The translations under genes and the position numbers were made by a program. A stretch of 35,805 nucleotides of DNA from a bacterium (lineage in GTDB: Bacteria > Gemmatimonadota > Glassbacteria > GWA2-58-10): the NCBI GenBank assembly GCA_021372515.1, contig JAJFUG010000052.1, positions 1-35,805 of the forward strand, given 5' to 3'. Below the pieces are notes generated by a model, which saw only the letters and a list, made by a program, of their open reading frames with translations, searched no databases and was not told the origin of the DNA. Each line of letters begins with the position of its first letter. Position 1 is the first letter of the stretch. Shown here in pieces: positions 8,801-16,836 of the stretch.

Positions 8801-9706
8801 ATGGCCATTCCCGATTACCAGACCTGTATGTTGCCACTTTTATCCTTCTCTCAAGATGGTTACGAGCACAGCTTTAGAGAAGCAGTTGAAAAGTTGTCTG
8901 AAGAATTTAGACTTACAGACGAAGAGAGGAAAGAAATGCTGCCCAGTGGGCGGCAGGAAATCTTCACTAATAGAGTTGGTTGGGCCAGAACTTATCTTAA
9001 AAAGGCTGGGCTTTTAGAATCAACAGGCAGGGGAGTAAATAGAATTACAAAAAGAGGATTTGAGGTTTTAAAGAAAAAACCTGACCGGATAGATGTTAAA
9101 TTTCTCGAGCAGTTTAAAGAATTCAGGGATTTTCGATTAGCCAAAAATGTTAAATCCGAGACTGAAATTGACTTGGAATTAAATAGCAAGACGCCAGAGG
9201 AAATGCTCGAAAACGTGTACCAGAAGATGCGCAATGATTTGGCTTATGAATTATTACAAAAAATAAAAGTATGTTCCCCTTCCTTTTTTGAGAGATTGGT
9301 TGTTGAAGTCATAGTTAAAATGGGCTATGGCGGGACAAGAAAAGATGCTGGAAAAGCAATAGGGAAATCGGGTGATGGGGGTATTGACGGCATAATCAAA
9401 GAAGACAGGCTGGGTCTGGATGCAATTTACATTCAAGCTAAAAGATGGGAAAGCACGGTCGGTAGGCCAGATATTCAAAAATTTGTCGGAGCTTTATCTG
9501 GTCAAAAAGCAAAGAAAGGCCTCTTTATTACAACTTCCAACTTTTCTTCCGAAGCGGAAGATTACGTTTCAAGAGTTGATACCAAAATAGTTCTCATTGA
9601 TGGTGAGACACTGACTCAGTTAATGATTGATCACGGCGTAGGCGTATCAACCATAAGTAATTATGAAATCAAGAAAATAGATTCAGACTATTTTTCTGAA
9701 GAATAG
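8801..9706 (+). CDS. mrr: Mrr-type restriction endonuclease (type IV)
   Basis: A 301-residue protein, close to E. coli Mrr (304). Residues 1-90 match the Mrr N-terminal winged-helix domain (SGRQEIFTNRVGWARTYLKKA); residues about 155-275 are the Mrr catalytic domain, with D196 in DGGIDG and Q212/K214 in YIQAKRW forming the PD-(D/E)xK-type core. Mrr enzymes cut methylated DNA, so it likely restricts modified foreign DNA. I chose the ATG at 8801 because AGGGAGAGGG lies 8 nt upstream; an ATG at 8768 would add 11 residues. The gene is AT-rich against its GC-rich surroundings, indicating transfer. Its stop is 2 nt from the convergent SDR stop. Confidence 0.9.
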   Translation: MAIPDYQTCMLPLLSFSQDGYEHSFREAVEKLSEEFRLTDEERKEMLPSGRQEIFTNRVGWARTYLKKAGLLESTGRGVNRITKRGFEVLKKKPDRIDVKFLEQFKEFRDFRLAKNVKSETEIDLELNSKTPEEMLENVYQKMRNDLAYELLQKIKVCSPSFFERLVVEVIVKMGYGGTRKDAGKAIGKSGDGGIDGIIKEDRLGLDAIYIQAKRWESTVGRPDIQKFVGALSGQKAKKGLFITTSNFSSEAEDYVSRVDTKIVLIDGETLTQLMIDHGVGVSTISNYEIKKIDSDYFSEE

Positions 9707-9708
9707 CC

Positions 9709-10491
9709 TCACACCTTCGGTCTTGCGCTGGTGAGCATCCGGCCGCCGTCCACCGGCAGGACAGTCCCGGTCACCCAGCGGCTGCAATCTCCAGCGAAGT
9801 AGAGCACCGCGTCCGCAATGTCATCCGGCCGCCCGTTGCGGCCCAGAGGGTGGCTCGCGCGCAGCTTGTCGTAGAACGCCTGCATGCCCTCCTTGCCCAC
9901 TATCGGCTCGGCCAGCTCGGTCTCCTCCACCAGGGCCGGGCAGACCACGTTCACCCGGATCTGGTCGGCGGCGTGCTCGATGGCCAGGGTCTGGCTGAGC
10001 ATCTGCACCGCGGCCTTGCTCATGCAGTAGAGCCCGGCCCCGCTCATGGCCTTGAGCCCGGCCACCGAGCTTATGGTCACGATGGAGCCGCCGCCGCGGG
10101 CTTTCAGGTGCGGGATCACCGCCTGGCAGAGGTGCCAGACCGCGCGGACGTTGGTCTCCATCAGAAGGTCGTACATGTCCTCACCGGCCACGGACAGGTC
10201 GGCGAAACGCATCGCCCCGGCGTTGTTCACCAGGATATCCAGCCCGCCCAGCTTGTCGGTCGCGGTCTTGACCAGCCCCAGGATCTGGGCGCGGTCGGTG
10301 AGGTCGCAGGGCAAGGCCAGGAGTTTTTCGGCCAGGGGGCCAGAGGCGGCCACGGTCTCGTTCAGCTTGTCCATGCGGCGGCCGCAGACCACCACCCGGC
10401 AGCCCTCGGCGGCGAAACGCAGCGCAACGGCCCGCCCGATCCCGGTCCCACCGCCGGTCACAATTGCGGTCTTGCCTTTGAGCAGTCCCAT
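9709..10491 (-). CDS. Short-chain dehydrogenase/reductase (SDR)
   Basis: A 260-residue classical SDR. The NAD(P)-binding motif is TGGGTGIG (residues 12-19), NNAG is at 89-92, and the catalytic set includes Ser in TISSVAG and Y155-x3-K159 (YCMSK). RR after the second strand (VVVCGRR) is compatible with NADP(H). The substrate is unknown. The start at 10491 follows AGGAGG, and the ATG overlaps the amidotransferase TAA by one base (TAATG), a classic translational-coupling arrangement. It is the third gene of the symporter-amidotransferase-SDR set. Confidence 0.93.
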   Translation of the reverse strand: MGLLKGKTAIVTGGGTGIGRAVALRFAAEGCRVVVCGRRMDKLNETVAASGPLAEKLLALPCDLTDRAQILGLVKTATDKLGGLDILVNNAGAMRFADLSVAGEDMYDLLMETNVRAVWHLCQAVIPHLKARGGGSIVTISSVAGLKAMSGAGLYCMSKAAVQMLSQTLAIEHAADQIRVNVVCPALVEETELAEPIVGKEGMQAFYDKLRASHPLGRNGRPDDIADAVLYFAGDCSRWVTGTVLPVDGGRMLTSARPKV

Positions 10492-11219
10492 TATCTGCCT
10501 CCTGTCGCCCGGTTGCGGGCGAAACGGATGAACCGGCTGAACAGCTTGTCGGCCAGGTGGCGGCAGGCCGGTTCGTAATTCGGTATGTTCTGGAGTATGC
10601 GTTCCGGGTGGATATAGTCCAGCCCGGCGAAATCCTCGCCGCCGCGGGCGAGCCAGTCGCGCACGTGGCTTTCGGTGATCTCCAGGTGGTACTGCAGGCC
10701 CCAGATGCACTCGCCCAGACGGTAGGCCTGGTTGGGGAAAGAGGCCGAGCCGGCCAGGCGCGCCGCCCCGGCTGGAAGGTCGAAAGTCTGGCCGTGCCAC
10801 TGGAACACGGTCTGTTGCTTGGGAAGGCCCTCGAACAGCGGGTCGTGCTCGGCCTCCTCGGTCAGGCCGAGGGCGTACCAGCCGATCTCTTTCACCGGCC
10901 CATCGTACACCCGCGCTCCCAGGGCTGCGGCGATTAGCTGCGAACCCAGGCAGACCCCCATCAGCGGAATGGAACGGGCCACGCACTGGCGCACCAGTTT
11001 CATCTCGGCAGCCAGGTTCGGATAGCGGTCCACCTGGTCCACGTTCATGCCGCCACCCATGATCAGCACCGCCACGGTATGCTCGCCCGGCGTGCGCGGC
11101 ACGCTCTCGCCCAGCCAGGTGCGCACCAGGCGCAGCTCCAGTTCCTCGCGCAGGGCGGTCTCGCCGAACACCCCGGCGTCCTCGTGCTCCATATGCTGAA
11201 TGACAAGAAGCTGCTCCAT
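10491..11219 (-). CDS. Class I glutamine amidotransferase-like protein
   Basis: A 242-residue stand-alone GATase1-domain protein of the GMP-synthase-glutaminase-like type. The nucleophile elbow is GVCLGSQ with C90; the other triad members are H178 and E180 in QYHLEIT. WHGQTFDLPAGA is typical of this subgroup. Stand-alone members often act on gamma-glutamyl compounds or carry an amidotransferase-like fold of unknown role. GAGGTG precedes the ATG at 11219 by 5 nt. It lies 20 nt after the symporter stop and overlaps the SDR start by one base, so the three proteins may serve one uptake and catabolic route (inference). Confidence 0.9.
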   Translation of the reverse strand: MEQLLVIQHMEHEDAGVFGETALREELELRLVRTWLGESVPRTPGEHTVAVLIMGGGMNVDQVDRYPNLAAEMKLVRQCVARSIPLMGVCLGSQLIAAALGARVYDGPVKEIGWYALGLTEEAEHDPLFEGLPKQQTVFQWHGQTFDLPAGAARLAGSASFPNQAYRLGECIWGLQYHLEITESHVRDWLARGGEDFAGLDYIHPERILQNIPNYEPACRHLADKLFSRFIRFARNRATGGR

Positions 11220-11239
11220 CTATCACCTCGCGTCGGGTT

Positions 11240-13015
11240 TCAATCCGTGGGAAGCGTACGGTACCAGGTGAAATACATCGTGCCCGCGGTCAGGACGAAC
11301 ACGACGGCCAGGCGGAAGAACATGACCCAGTTGTGCAGCATGAAATAGACCGGCATCATGTTCAGGCAGAACAGAGCCGCGGCCCCGACCAGGCAGTTGA
11401 TCAGGTCGTAACGCAGCATATCCTCCCGGACGAACGCGGGTTCGCTGCGCTGCAAGTCCTGGCGCACGGGCCGCCACCAACCCCAGGGCTGGGTGCGGCG
11501 GTAGAATTCGACCAGGGTCTGCTGTCCCGTGGCCGGGGTGGCGAGGGTCACGGCCACCGAGACGGCCAGCGAAACGCTGCACATCAGGAAATAGAAAGCC
11601 CAGTCCGGCCAGACATAGCCCCAGTGGGTCTGGATGACTTTCTGCACCAGGGCCACGGCAAAGGCGGCGATCATCCCGAAAGCGAAGCCCCAGCCGTTGA
11701 AACGCCACCAGTACCAACGCAGGATCAGCGGGACGATCATGCTGCCGGACAGGATGCCGAACACCCAGACGCCCAGCTCCAGCACACTGTGCATCGACAT
11801 GCCCAGCCAGACCCCCAGGACCACGAACACGGCCGAGCTCAGGTAGGTCACGGCCAGGAACTCGCCGCGCCCGGCCGCGGGACGGATGTGCCGGATGTAG
11901 ATGTCGCGGATCACGTACGAGGTGCCGTTGTTGATCGAGATCGAGAAGGTGGACATGAAAGCCGCCAGGAATCCCACCAGGACGAAGCCTTTCACTCCGG
12001 TGGGAAGGATGGTGCTTATCATCCGGGGCAGGACCATGTCCGTGTCGGCGATGTCGATGCCGCCGGTGGTCAGGGCGAGCAGGGTGATCCCCACCACGAG
12101 GGTCCATTTGGGGAAAGTGAGCAGCTCGTAGCCCGCGCCCTGCTTGCATGTGTCGCGGGCGCTCCGGGTCGAGAGCATGAACTGCGTGCCCGGTCCCATG
12201 CCCGGCCCGCTGAAGAAAGAGAGCAGGGACTGGAAGCCCCACATCAGCACCCAGGGCATGAACAGGGCGAACGCCCCGGCCGGGTAGCCGGCCATGGCTA
12301 CCCCCTCCATGTAGTCGATCCGGGTGGTGGGATGCAGGATGTCCCAGCCCGCGGGGGTGAGCGAGGCGATAACCTGGGGGCTGACCTTGACGAAGGCGGC
12401 CACGGTGATGTAGACCGAGGTCAGGAAAAGGATGAAAGTCTGGATCAGGTCGGTGTAGGCCACGCTGAACAGCCCGCCCAGCACGGCGTAGACCGCGGTG
12501 AACAGGATCACCAGCGCACCCCAGATCTGGGCGTTGACCGTGGGGTCGGAGCTCAGGGCCGGCACGAAAGCCGAGATGAACTTGCCCACCCCGACATAGG
12601 CGTAGGCCACGTAGCCGATCAGCGAGCCGATGGAGATGGCGGCCACGGTCAGGCGCGGCAGCTCGCCGGCCCAGCCCTCGCCGAAACGGAAACTCATCCA
12701 CTCGGCGGCGGTCACCACGTTGGAGCGGCGGATCCAGCGCCCCAGATGGCACATCAGCGCCACCCCGCCGATCATCCATATATTGTAGTAGAACGAGCGC
12801 ACACCCATGAAATAGAGGATCGACACGTTCAGCATGGTGCCGGTGATATCGATCGAGGACATGCTCGAGCTCATGGCCGTGATCCACCACGGGATGCGGC
12901 GGTTGCCCAGGAAATAGCTGTGCACGTCCCCCGAGGCTTCTTTCAGGTGCAGCAGTCCCACAATCAGCATTGTCGCCATATACCCGGCCACGATCAGGAT
13001 ATCCAAGAGGCTCAC
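11240..13015 (-). CDS. Sodium/solute symporter (SSS family)
   Basis: An integral membrane protein of about 591 residues with more than ten hydrophobic segments, matching the SSS (SSF) family that imports sugars, amino acids or organic acids with Na+. Hallmarks are LGNRRIPWWITAMSSSMSSI near the N-terminus and repeated Gly/Ala-rich helices. I place the start at GTG 13015: GGAGTG lies a few nt upstream and the resulting N-terminus (VSLLDILIVAGY) starts like the family. The frame stays open to a TTG at 13069, which has no good ribosome site. Substrate cannot be read from sequence. It heads a three-gene minus-strand set with the amidotransferase and SDR. Confidence 0.92.
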   Translation of the reverse strand: MSLLDILIVAGYMATMLIVGLLHLKEASGDVHSYFLGNRRIPWWITAMSSSMSSIDITGTMLNVSILYFMGVRSFYYNIWMIGGVALMCHLGRWIRRSNVVTAAEWMSFRFGEGWAGELPRLTVAAISIGSLIGYVAYAYVGVGKFISAFVPALSSDPTVNAQIWGALVILFTAVYAVLGGLFSVAYTDLIQTFILFLTSVYITVAAFVKVSPQVIASLTPAGWDILHPTTRIDYMEGVAMAGYPAGAFALFMPWVLMWGFQSLLSFFSGPGMGPGTQFMLSTRSARDTCKQGAGYELLTFPKWTLVVGITLLALTTGGIDIADTDMVLPRMISTILPTGVKGFVLVGFLAAFMSTFSISINNGTSYVIRDIYIRHIRPAAGRGEFLAVTYLSSAVFVVLGVWLGMSMHSVLELGVWVFGILSGSMIVPLILRWYWWRFNGWGFAFGMIAAFAVALVQKVIQTHWGYVWPDWAFYFLMCSVSLAVSVAVTLATPATGQQTLVEFYRRTQPWGWWRPVRQDLQRSEPAFVREDMLRYDLINCLVGAAALFCLNMMPVYFMLHNWVMFFRLAVVFVLTAGTMYFTWYRTLPTD

Positions 13016-13175
13016 TAAGACACTCCGGTCGAAAAGATAAAAAGCCTGGAACAAACCATGTCTCTCCAAGATAAGAAAAGCGGACTGTGCTGAAAAGGTA
13101 TTTCACCGCGCCGGGCCGCGCGGCGGTGCTTTCTGAGTGCATAGCCGCCCCGGCTGATGAATAATGGCTGCCGGG

Positions 13176-13204
13176 TTGCCGTCTCAGGTTGAGGAAATTA
13201 TACT
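13176..13204 (+). promoter_or_regulatory. Sigma70-like promoter for the beta-barrel protein
   Basis: TTGCCG (13176-13181), 17-nt spacer, TATACT (13199-13204). Transcription would start near 13211, about 50 nt before the ATG at 13261. Confidence 0.5.
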
Positions 13205-13260
13205 TGATTCGTGATGCAAAGAAGTATCCCCTGCCGGATCAAAGCGCAAGGAGTGAAACG

Positions 13261-13758
13261 ATGGGCAAGTGCGGAAGGATGTTGCTGTCGGTTGCGTTGC
13301 TGTGCGTTTTCCCGCTCACCGCGGCGCGGGCGCAGGAGGTGCTCCTGGGGATCGGCGGGCGCGTGGGGGCGACCCTCGACCCGGACCAGGTGCATTTCGG
13401 CGTGCACGCCGACCTGGGTGAGATCGTGGAGAACCTGGTGTTCCGCCCGAATGTCGAAGTGGGCGTGGGCAACGACCTGACCATGGTCTGCCTGAACCCG
13501 GAAGTGGTCTACATGCTGACCGACCACAAGACCAAGAACTACGTGCCCTACGCCGGCGGTGGGCTGGGGTTCAACCTGCTCAGCCACCGCAATTCCAACC
13601 CGCGGGCGGATGACGATGAGTTCCAGGTAGGCCTGAACCTGCTGGGCGGCCTGGAGTTCGAGACCTCCGAGACCTCGAGCCTGTTCGTGGAGGCCAAGTT
13701 CGGGGTGGGTGACAGCCCGGACGTGAAACTCACTTTCGGCTTCACCGTGCGGCCCTGA
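13261..13758 (+). CDS. Outer-membrane beta-barrel protein
   Basis: A 165-residue exported protein. A clear signal peptide (hydrophobic core LLSVALLCVFPL, cleavage after ARA at about residue 24) is followed by alternating polar/hydrophobic strands with Gly-rich turns (LGIGGRVGATL, YAGGGLGFNLL, EAKFGVGDS) and ends TFGFTVRP, with an aromatic residue near the C-terminus as in small OmpA/OmpX-like barrels. About eight strands seem likely. AAGGAG precedes the ATG at 13261, and a promoter lies about 50 nt above that. The function is not evident. It stands divergent from the symporter set. Confidence 0.75.
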   Translation: MGKCGRMLLSVALLCVFPLTAARAQEVLLGIGGRVGATLDPDQVHFGVHADLGEIVENLVFRPNVEVGVGNDLTMVCLNPEVVYMLTDHKTKNYVPYAGGGLGFNLLSHRNSNPRADDDEFQVGLNLLGGLEFETSETSSLFVEAKFGVGDSPDVKLTFGFTVRP

Positions 13759-13819
13759 GGGGGTTGCCCGAACGGAATGAAAGGTGACTTGCTGCGGGGC
13801 TGAAGCGGTCGAAACAAAT

Positions 13820-13848
13820 GTAGGGGAGGGTTTTAAACCCTCCCCTAC
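13820..13848. repeat. Palindromic repeat, copy 1 (GTAGGGGAGGG type)
   Basis: Perfect 14-nt arms (GTAGGGGAGGGTTT and AAACCCTCCCCTAC) around one T, 62 nt past the beta-barrel stop. A near-identical element occurs at 23059-23087. It could act as a transcript-end hairpin, but the repetition suggests a dispersed palindromic (REP-like) family. Confidence 0.75.
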
Positions 13849-13881
13849 GTGTTTTGCGTCGATCCCGTAACCCGCCGCGCC

Positions 13882-14148
13882 TCAGTCCCGGTCGTACAGG
13901 AAATGCCGGGCCAGGTGGAAGGCCGGGAAAACATCCAGCAGAACGAGCAGGCCCAGGATAATCGCGCCGGTGGTGCTGGTCAGGGCCTGGACCGTGTTGT
14001 TGGCCAGGATGAAAGTGATGGCGATGCTGAGAACCAGGAAATAGAAGAAATTTCCCCAGAAATCCCCCCGCGAATCCCTATCGGCTGCCCTCAGCGCGTT
14101 CTCGGCCTGCGTGTCCCTGCTCTTGGCTGCGCTCGTCTTTCCGCTCAC
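13882..14148 (-). CDS. Small two-helix membrane protein
   Basis: An 88-residue protein with a polar N-terminal third and two predicted membrane helices (FFYFLVLSIAITFILA and ALTSTTGAIILGLLVLLDVF), family unknown. Its GTG start at 14148 overlaps the ctpA stop in the sequence GTGA, so translation is probably coupled to the protease. An accessory role in the membrane beside the protease is possible, but nothing in the sequence shows it. Confidence 0.7.
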   Translation of the reverse strand: MSGKTSAAKSRDTQAENALRAADRDSRGDFWGNFFYFLVLSIAITFILANNTVQALTSTTGAIILGLLVLLDVFPAFHLARHFLYDRD

Positions 14149-15749
14149 TTAGGTTTTTCCTCCATCAGCTTCTGCATTATCTTCTGCTGCGTGGCCCCGC
14201 CTGCGAGCATCTCGCGCGCTTTGCCCAACTGATGGTCGTGCCCGGAGATCAGGCGGTAGGCCGTGTTCTCGTCCCAGGTCACCTGGGCGATCTGGAAAGT
14301 CAGCAGGTTCGTGGTGATGTAGTCCTTTAGCTCGGTCAGGCGCTCCTGATCCACGTTGACCTGCTTGTTTTTCAGGTAGCTGACAAAGGCCTTGAACACC
14401 GTGTCATCGGCCTGGAAGCTGCGGTCAAGGTTCGGGTGCAGGCTCTTGTAGGCCACCGCGAAATCGAACGAGTGCGAGAAAATGCGCCCGATCAGCGGGT
14501 CGTAGGCCGCCGCCGGGGGTTCGATCCGCACGTCCGGCACGATCCCGCCGCCGCCGGTGACCTCGCGGCCCATGTCGGTGTGGTAGGATTCCTTTTTGGG
14601 CTGGGGCTTGGAGGAATCGCCCGGCTCCTCCTCGTCCTCCTCCCCCAGCTCGTCCCACTGCTGGCGCGGGGTGTAGTTGATGCGCTGGATGTTCCGTCCG
14701 CTGGGGGTGTAGTAGCGCGCGGTGGTGATCTTGAGCACATCGCCCGAGCTGAGCGGGAACGTGGTCTGCACCAGGCCCTTGCCGAACGAGTTCTGGCCCA
14801 GGATGATCGCGCGGTCGTGGTCCTGCAGCGCGCCGGCCAGGATTTCACTGGAGCTGGCGGTGAACTCGTTGATCAGCACGGCCAGAGGGAAATTCTCGGG
14901 CAGAATGGGCTTGCCGGTGGAGAAGAAGCTCTTGCTGTCCTGGGTGTTGCGCCCGCGCATGGAGACTATCACCCCGCGCTTGGGCAGGAACAGGTCGGCG
15001 ATGGCCACGGCCGGGTCGGTCAGGCCGCCCGAGTTGTCGCGCAGGTCGAGGACCATGGCTTTCATCCCGTCGGCCTTGAGCTGCTGCACCTGCTGTCGCA
15101 GCTCCTCCAGGCTCCGTTCGGTGAAACTGCTCAGGCGGAGGTAGCCCACGCTGTCGGGCAGCATGAAATGCCGGGTCACGGTGGGCACGACCACCGGCTC
15201 GCGGGTGAGGATCAAGGTGGCCGGCTCATCCAGCCCGGCGCGGGCCAGGGTGATCTCCACGCTGGAGCCCTCGGGCCCCAGAAGGTTGTTGGAGGCCTGT
15301 TCGGTGGTCCAGCCCCAGGAGGACTTGCCGTTGACCTTGACCACGCGGTCGCCGGGCTGCACCCCCTGGCGCCAGGCCGAGGAGCCGCTGTAAATCGACA
15401 TCACCACGATCTCGTTCTCCACCTTGCTGATCGAGATGCCAATGCCCACGTACTCGCTGTGGACCTGGATTTCCTGGAAGCGTTTGAAATCCTCGGCCGG
15501 GATCAGCTCGGTGTAGGGGTCGAGATTCTTGAGCAGCCCGTCCGTGGCGCGGCGGTAGAGGTTTTCGGGCGGAATGTAGTCCACGTAGCGCATGCTCACC
15601 TGGCCGACCACATCCTGCAGCAGCAGGATGCGCATGTAGGTGTTGTCCGAGGTGGCCATCACCCGGCCGACCAGCCAGCCCACGAGCAGCAGGGCCATCA
15701 CCGTGAGCGAGCCGTACAGGTAGGGGCTTCTTTTACGGAAGAATCTCAT
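14145..15749 (-). CDS. ctpA: C-terminal processing protease (S41, CtpA type)
   Basis: A 534-residue S41 peptidase anchored by one N-terminal helix (about 11-30), with its body in the periplasm. A helical N-terminal domain precedes a PDZ domain (about 95-180, with VGIGISI and QPGDRVVKVNG) and the protease domain. The Ser/Lys dyad is S301 in TASSSEI and K324 in SFGKG. An acidic insert (EDEEEPGD) and a long C-terminal extension with KNKQVNVDQ follow. These enzymes trim exported proteins or cell-wall hydrolases. The ATG at 15749 follows AAGGAA. A small membrane protein gene overlaps its stop by 4 nt. Confidence 0.95.
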   Translation of the reverse strand: MRFFRKRSPYLYGSLTVMALLLVGWLVGRVMATSDNTYMRILLLQDVVGQVSMRYVDYIPPENLYRRATDGLLKNLDPYTELIPAEDFKRFQEIQVHSEYVGIGISISKVENEIVVMSIYSGSSAWRQGVQPGDRVVKVNGKSSWGWTTEQASNNLLGPEGSSVEITLARAGLDEPATLILTREPVVVPTVTRHFMLPDSVGYLRLSSFTERSLEELRQQVQQLKADGMKAMVLDLRDNSGGLTDPAVAIADLFLPKRGVIVSMRGRNTQDSKSFFSTGKPILPENFPLAVLINEFTASSSEILAGALQDHDRAIILGQNSFGKGLVQTTFPLSSGDVLKITTARYYTPSGRNIQRINYTPRQQWDELGEEDEEEPGDSSKPQPKKESYHTDMGREVTGGGGIVPDVRIEPPAAAYDPLIGRIFSHSFDFAVAYKSLHPNLDRSFQADDTVFKAFVSYLKNKQVNVDQERLTELKDYITTNLLTFQIAQVTWDENTAYRLISGHDHQLGKAREMLAGGATQQKIMQKLMEEKPK

Positions 15750-15820
15750 GGCTGTTCCTTCATTTCCGGCCGACCGGCCGGCCTCTGCGCGGGACGGTTG
15801 CGAAAGCGATTCACAATAGA

Positions 15821-15850
15821 TTGTTGAATATGAACATAATACGCTTATAA
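15821..15850 (+). promoter_or_regulatory. Weak candidate promoter for the rpsF operon
   Basis: TTGTTG (15821-15826), 18-nt spacer, TTATAA (15845-15850); an overlapping reading is TTGAAT with TATAAG. It lies in the AT-rich gap between divergent ctpA and rpsF and would give a leader of about 180 nt. Confidence 0.3.
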
Positions 15851-15855
15851 GTCAA
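15827..15855 (-). promoter_or_regulatory. Sigma70-like promoter for ctpA
   Basis: Minus strand: TTGACT (15850-15855), 17-nt spacer, CATATT (15827-15832). The leader to the ATG at 15749 would be about 70 nt. It overlaps the candidate rpsF promoter on the other strand. Confidence 0.45.
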
Positions 15856-15946
15856 TATTCATGCCCTCGGCCGGGTCCGGAAAGCGAATTTATTCCAAAT
15901 GTATCATCAGACTTGAATTTTACCCCGGAGACGATTAGATTGTTCA

Positions 15947-16011
15947 GTTCGCAGTACTGCGGACCTTTTCATATTTCCCAATAACTTACGCCCTATTCCC
16001 GCACAATGCGG
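15947..16011 (+). promoter_or_regulatory. Candidate structured leader of the rpsF operon
   Basis: Two stems are visible upstream of rpsF. GTTCGCAGT/ACTGCGGAC (15947-15964, one G-T pair) is followed by CTTTTC. Nearer the gene, CCCGCA-CAA-TGCGGG forms a short stem, followed by a GACCGAAGG segment. S6:S18-binding leaders autoregulate this operon in several phyla; I cannot confirm that these stems match that motif. Confidence 0.3.
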
Positions 16012-16039
16012 GGATCGCAAGACCGAAGGGGGAACGTTC

Positions 16040-16381
16040 ATGAACAACAGGTACGAGCTTGTCCTGATCCTTGATCCTACGATTGAGGAAAGCCAGGTCG
16101 CGGATAAATTCACGCGCCTGGAAGAACTCCTCAAGTCGCAGGAGGCCGTCATAGTCGACATACTTGACTGGGGCAAGCGCAAGCTGGCCTACCAGATCAA
16201 GAAGAAAGACAACGGCATCTACCGGGTCTATCGTTTCGACGCCCGGCCGGCGGTGATCGCCGAGATCGAGCGCCGTCTGAAGATCGACGAGCAGGTGATG
16301 CGCTATCTGGTCGTGCTGTACGATCCGGACACCGAGAAGAAAGCCGAAAAGCCGGCCTCCTCAGAGGATGATGACGCCTGA
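16040..16381 (+). CDS. rpsF: Small-subunit ribosomal protein S6
   Basis: A 113-residue S6 protein, binding 16S rRNA with S18 in the 30S platform. It begins NRYELVLILDPTIEES and includes WGKRKLAYQIKKKDNGIYRVYRF and the LKIDEQVMRYLVV segment typical of S6; the tail is acidic (SSEDDDA). The ATG follows GAAGGGGG. It is the first gene of the S6-S18-DUF2232-L9 run. ssb, often placed between S6 and S18, is missing here and lies about 3 kb away on the other strand. Confidence 0.98.
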   Translation: MNNRYELVLILDPTIEESQVADKFTRLEELLKSQEAVIVDILDWGKRKLAYQIKKKDNGIYRVYRFDARPAVIAEIERRLKIDEQVMRYLVVLYDPDTEKKAEKPASSEDDDA

Positions 16382-16456
16382 GTCTTAAGGACGGCTGTTT
16401 GCCGGAGTGACCTGAATACAATAAATACCGACTAACAGGATTGAAAGGATAAGTGG

Positions 16457-16702
16457 ATGAGACCGAGACCGATGATGGAAAGCCGCAGGCGGGTCTGCTA
16501 CCTCTGCGAGAACAGCATAGAGAAGATCGACTACAAGGATGAGCGCACCCTGGGACGTTTTCTGACCGAGCGCGGCAAGATAGTGCCCCGTCGCACCAGC
16601 GGCACCTGCGCCAAGCATCAGCGCCAGCTGGCCACCGCGATCAAGCGGGCGCGCTACCTGGCCCTGCTGCCCTATGTCGGAGAGACGCACTCGCGGTCGT
16701 GA
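16457..16702 (+). CDS. rpsR: Small-subunit ribosomal protein S18
   Basis: An 81-residue S18. The core [20 protein letters not shown] and the basic end [14 protein letters not shown]-type segment (here [13 protein letters not shown]) are diagnostic. It keeps a likely zinc site: CYLC near the start and CAKH after PRRTSGT, so it is the cysteine-bearing form of the protein. GAAAGGATAAGTGG precedes the ATG. It is spaced 75 nt after rpsF. Confidence 0.98.
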   Translation: MRPRPMMESRRRVCYLCENSIEKIDYKDERTLGRFLTERGKIVPRRTSGTCAKHQRQLATAIKRARYLALLPYVGETHSRS

Positions 16703-16836
16703 GGCGCGCGGACGGCCAGCAGCCGTCCTCCCTCGCTTTGAGGCGGATGCCGTAATGACCGGCGGGCGGATCGGTCCCGATGCGGCCGTCATCCTGATGC
16801 AACCCAAAAGGCCGGACCCTGCCGGGACAGGTTTCA

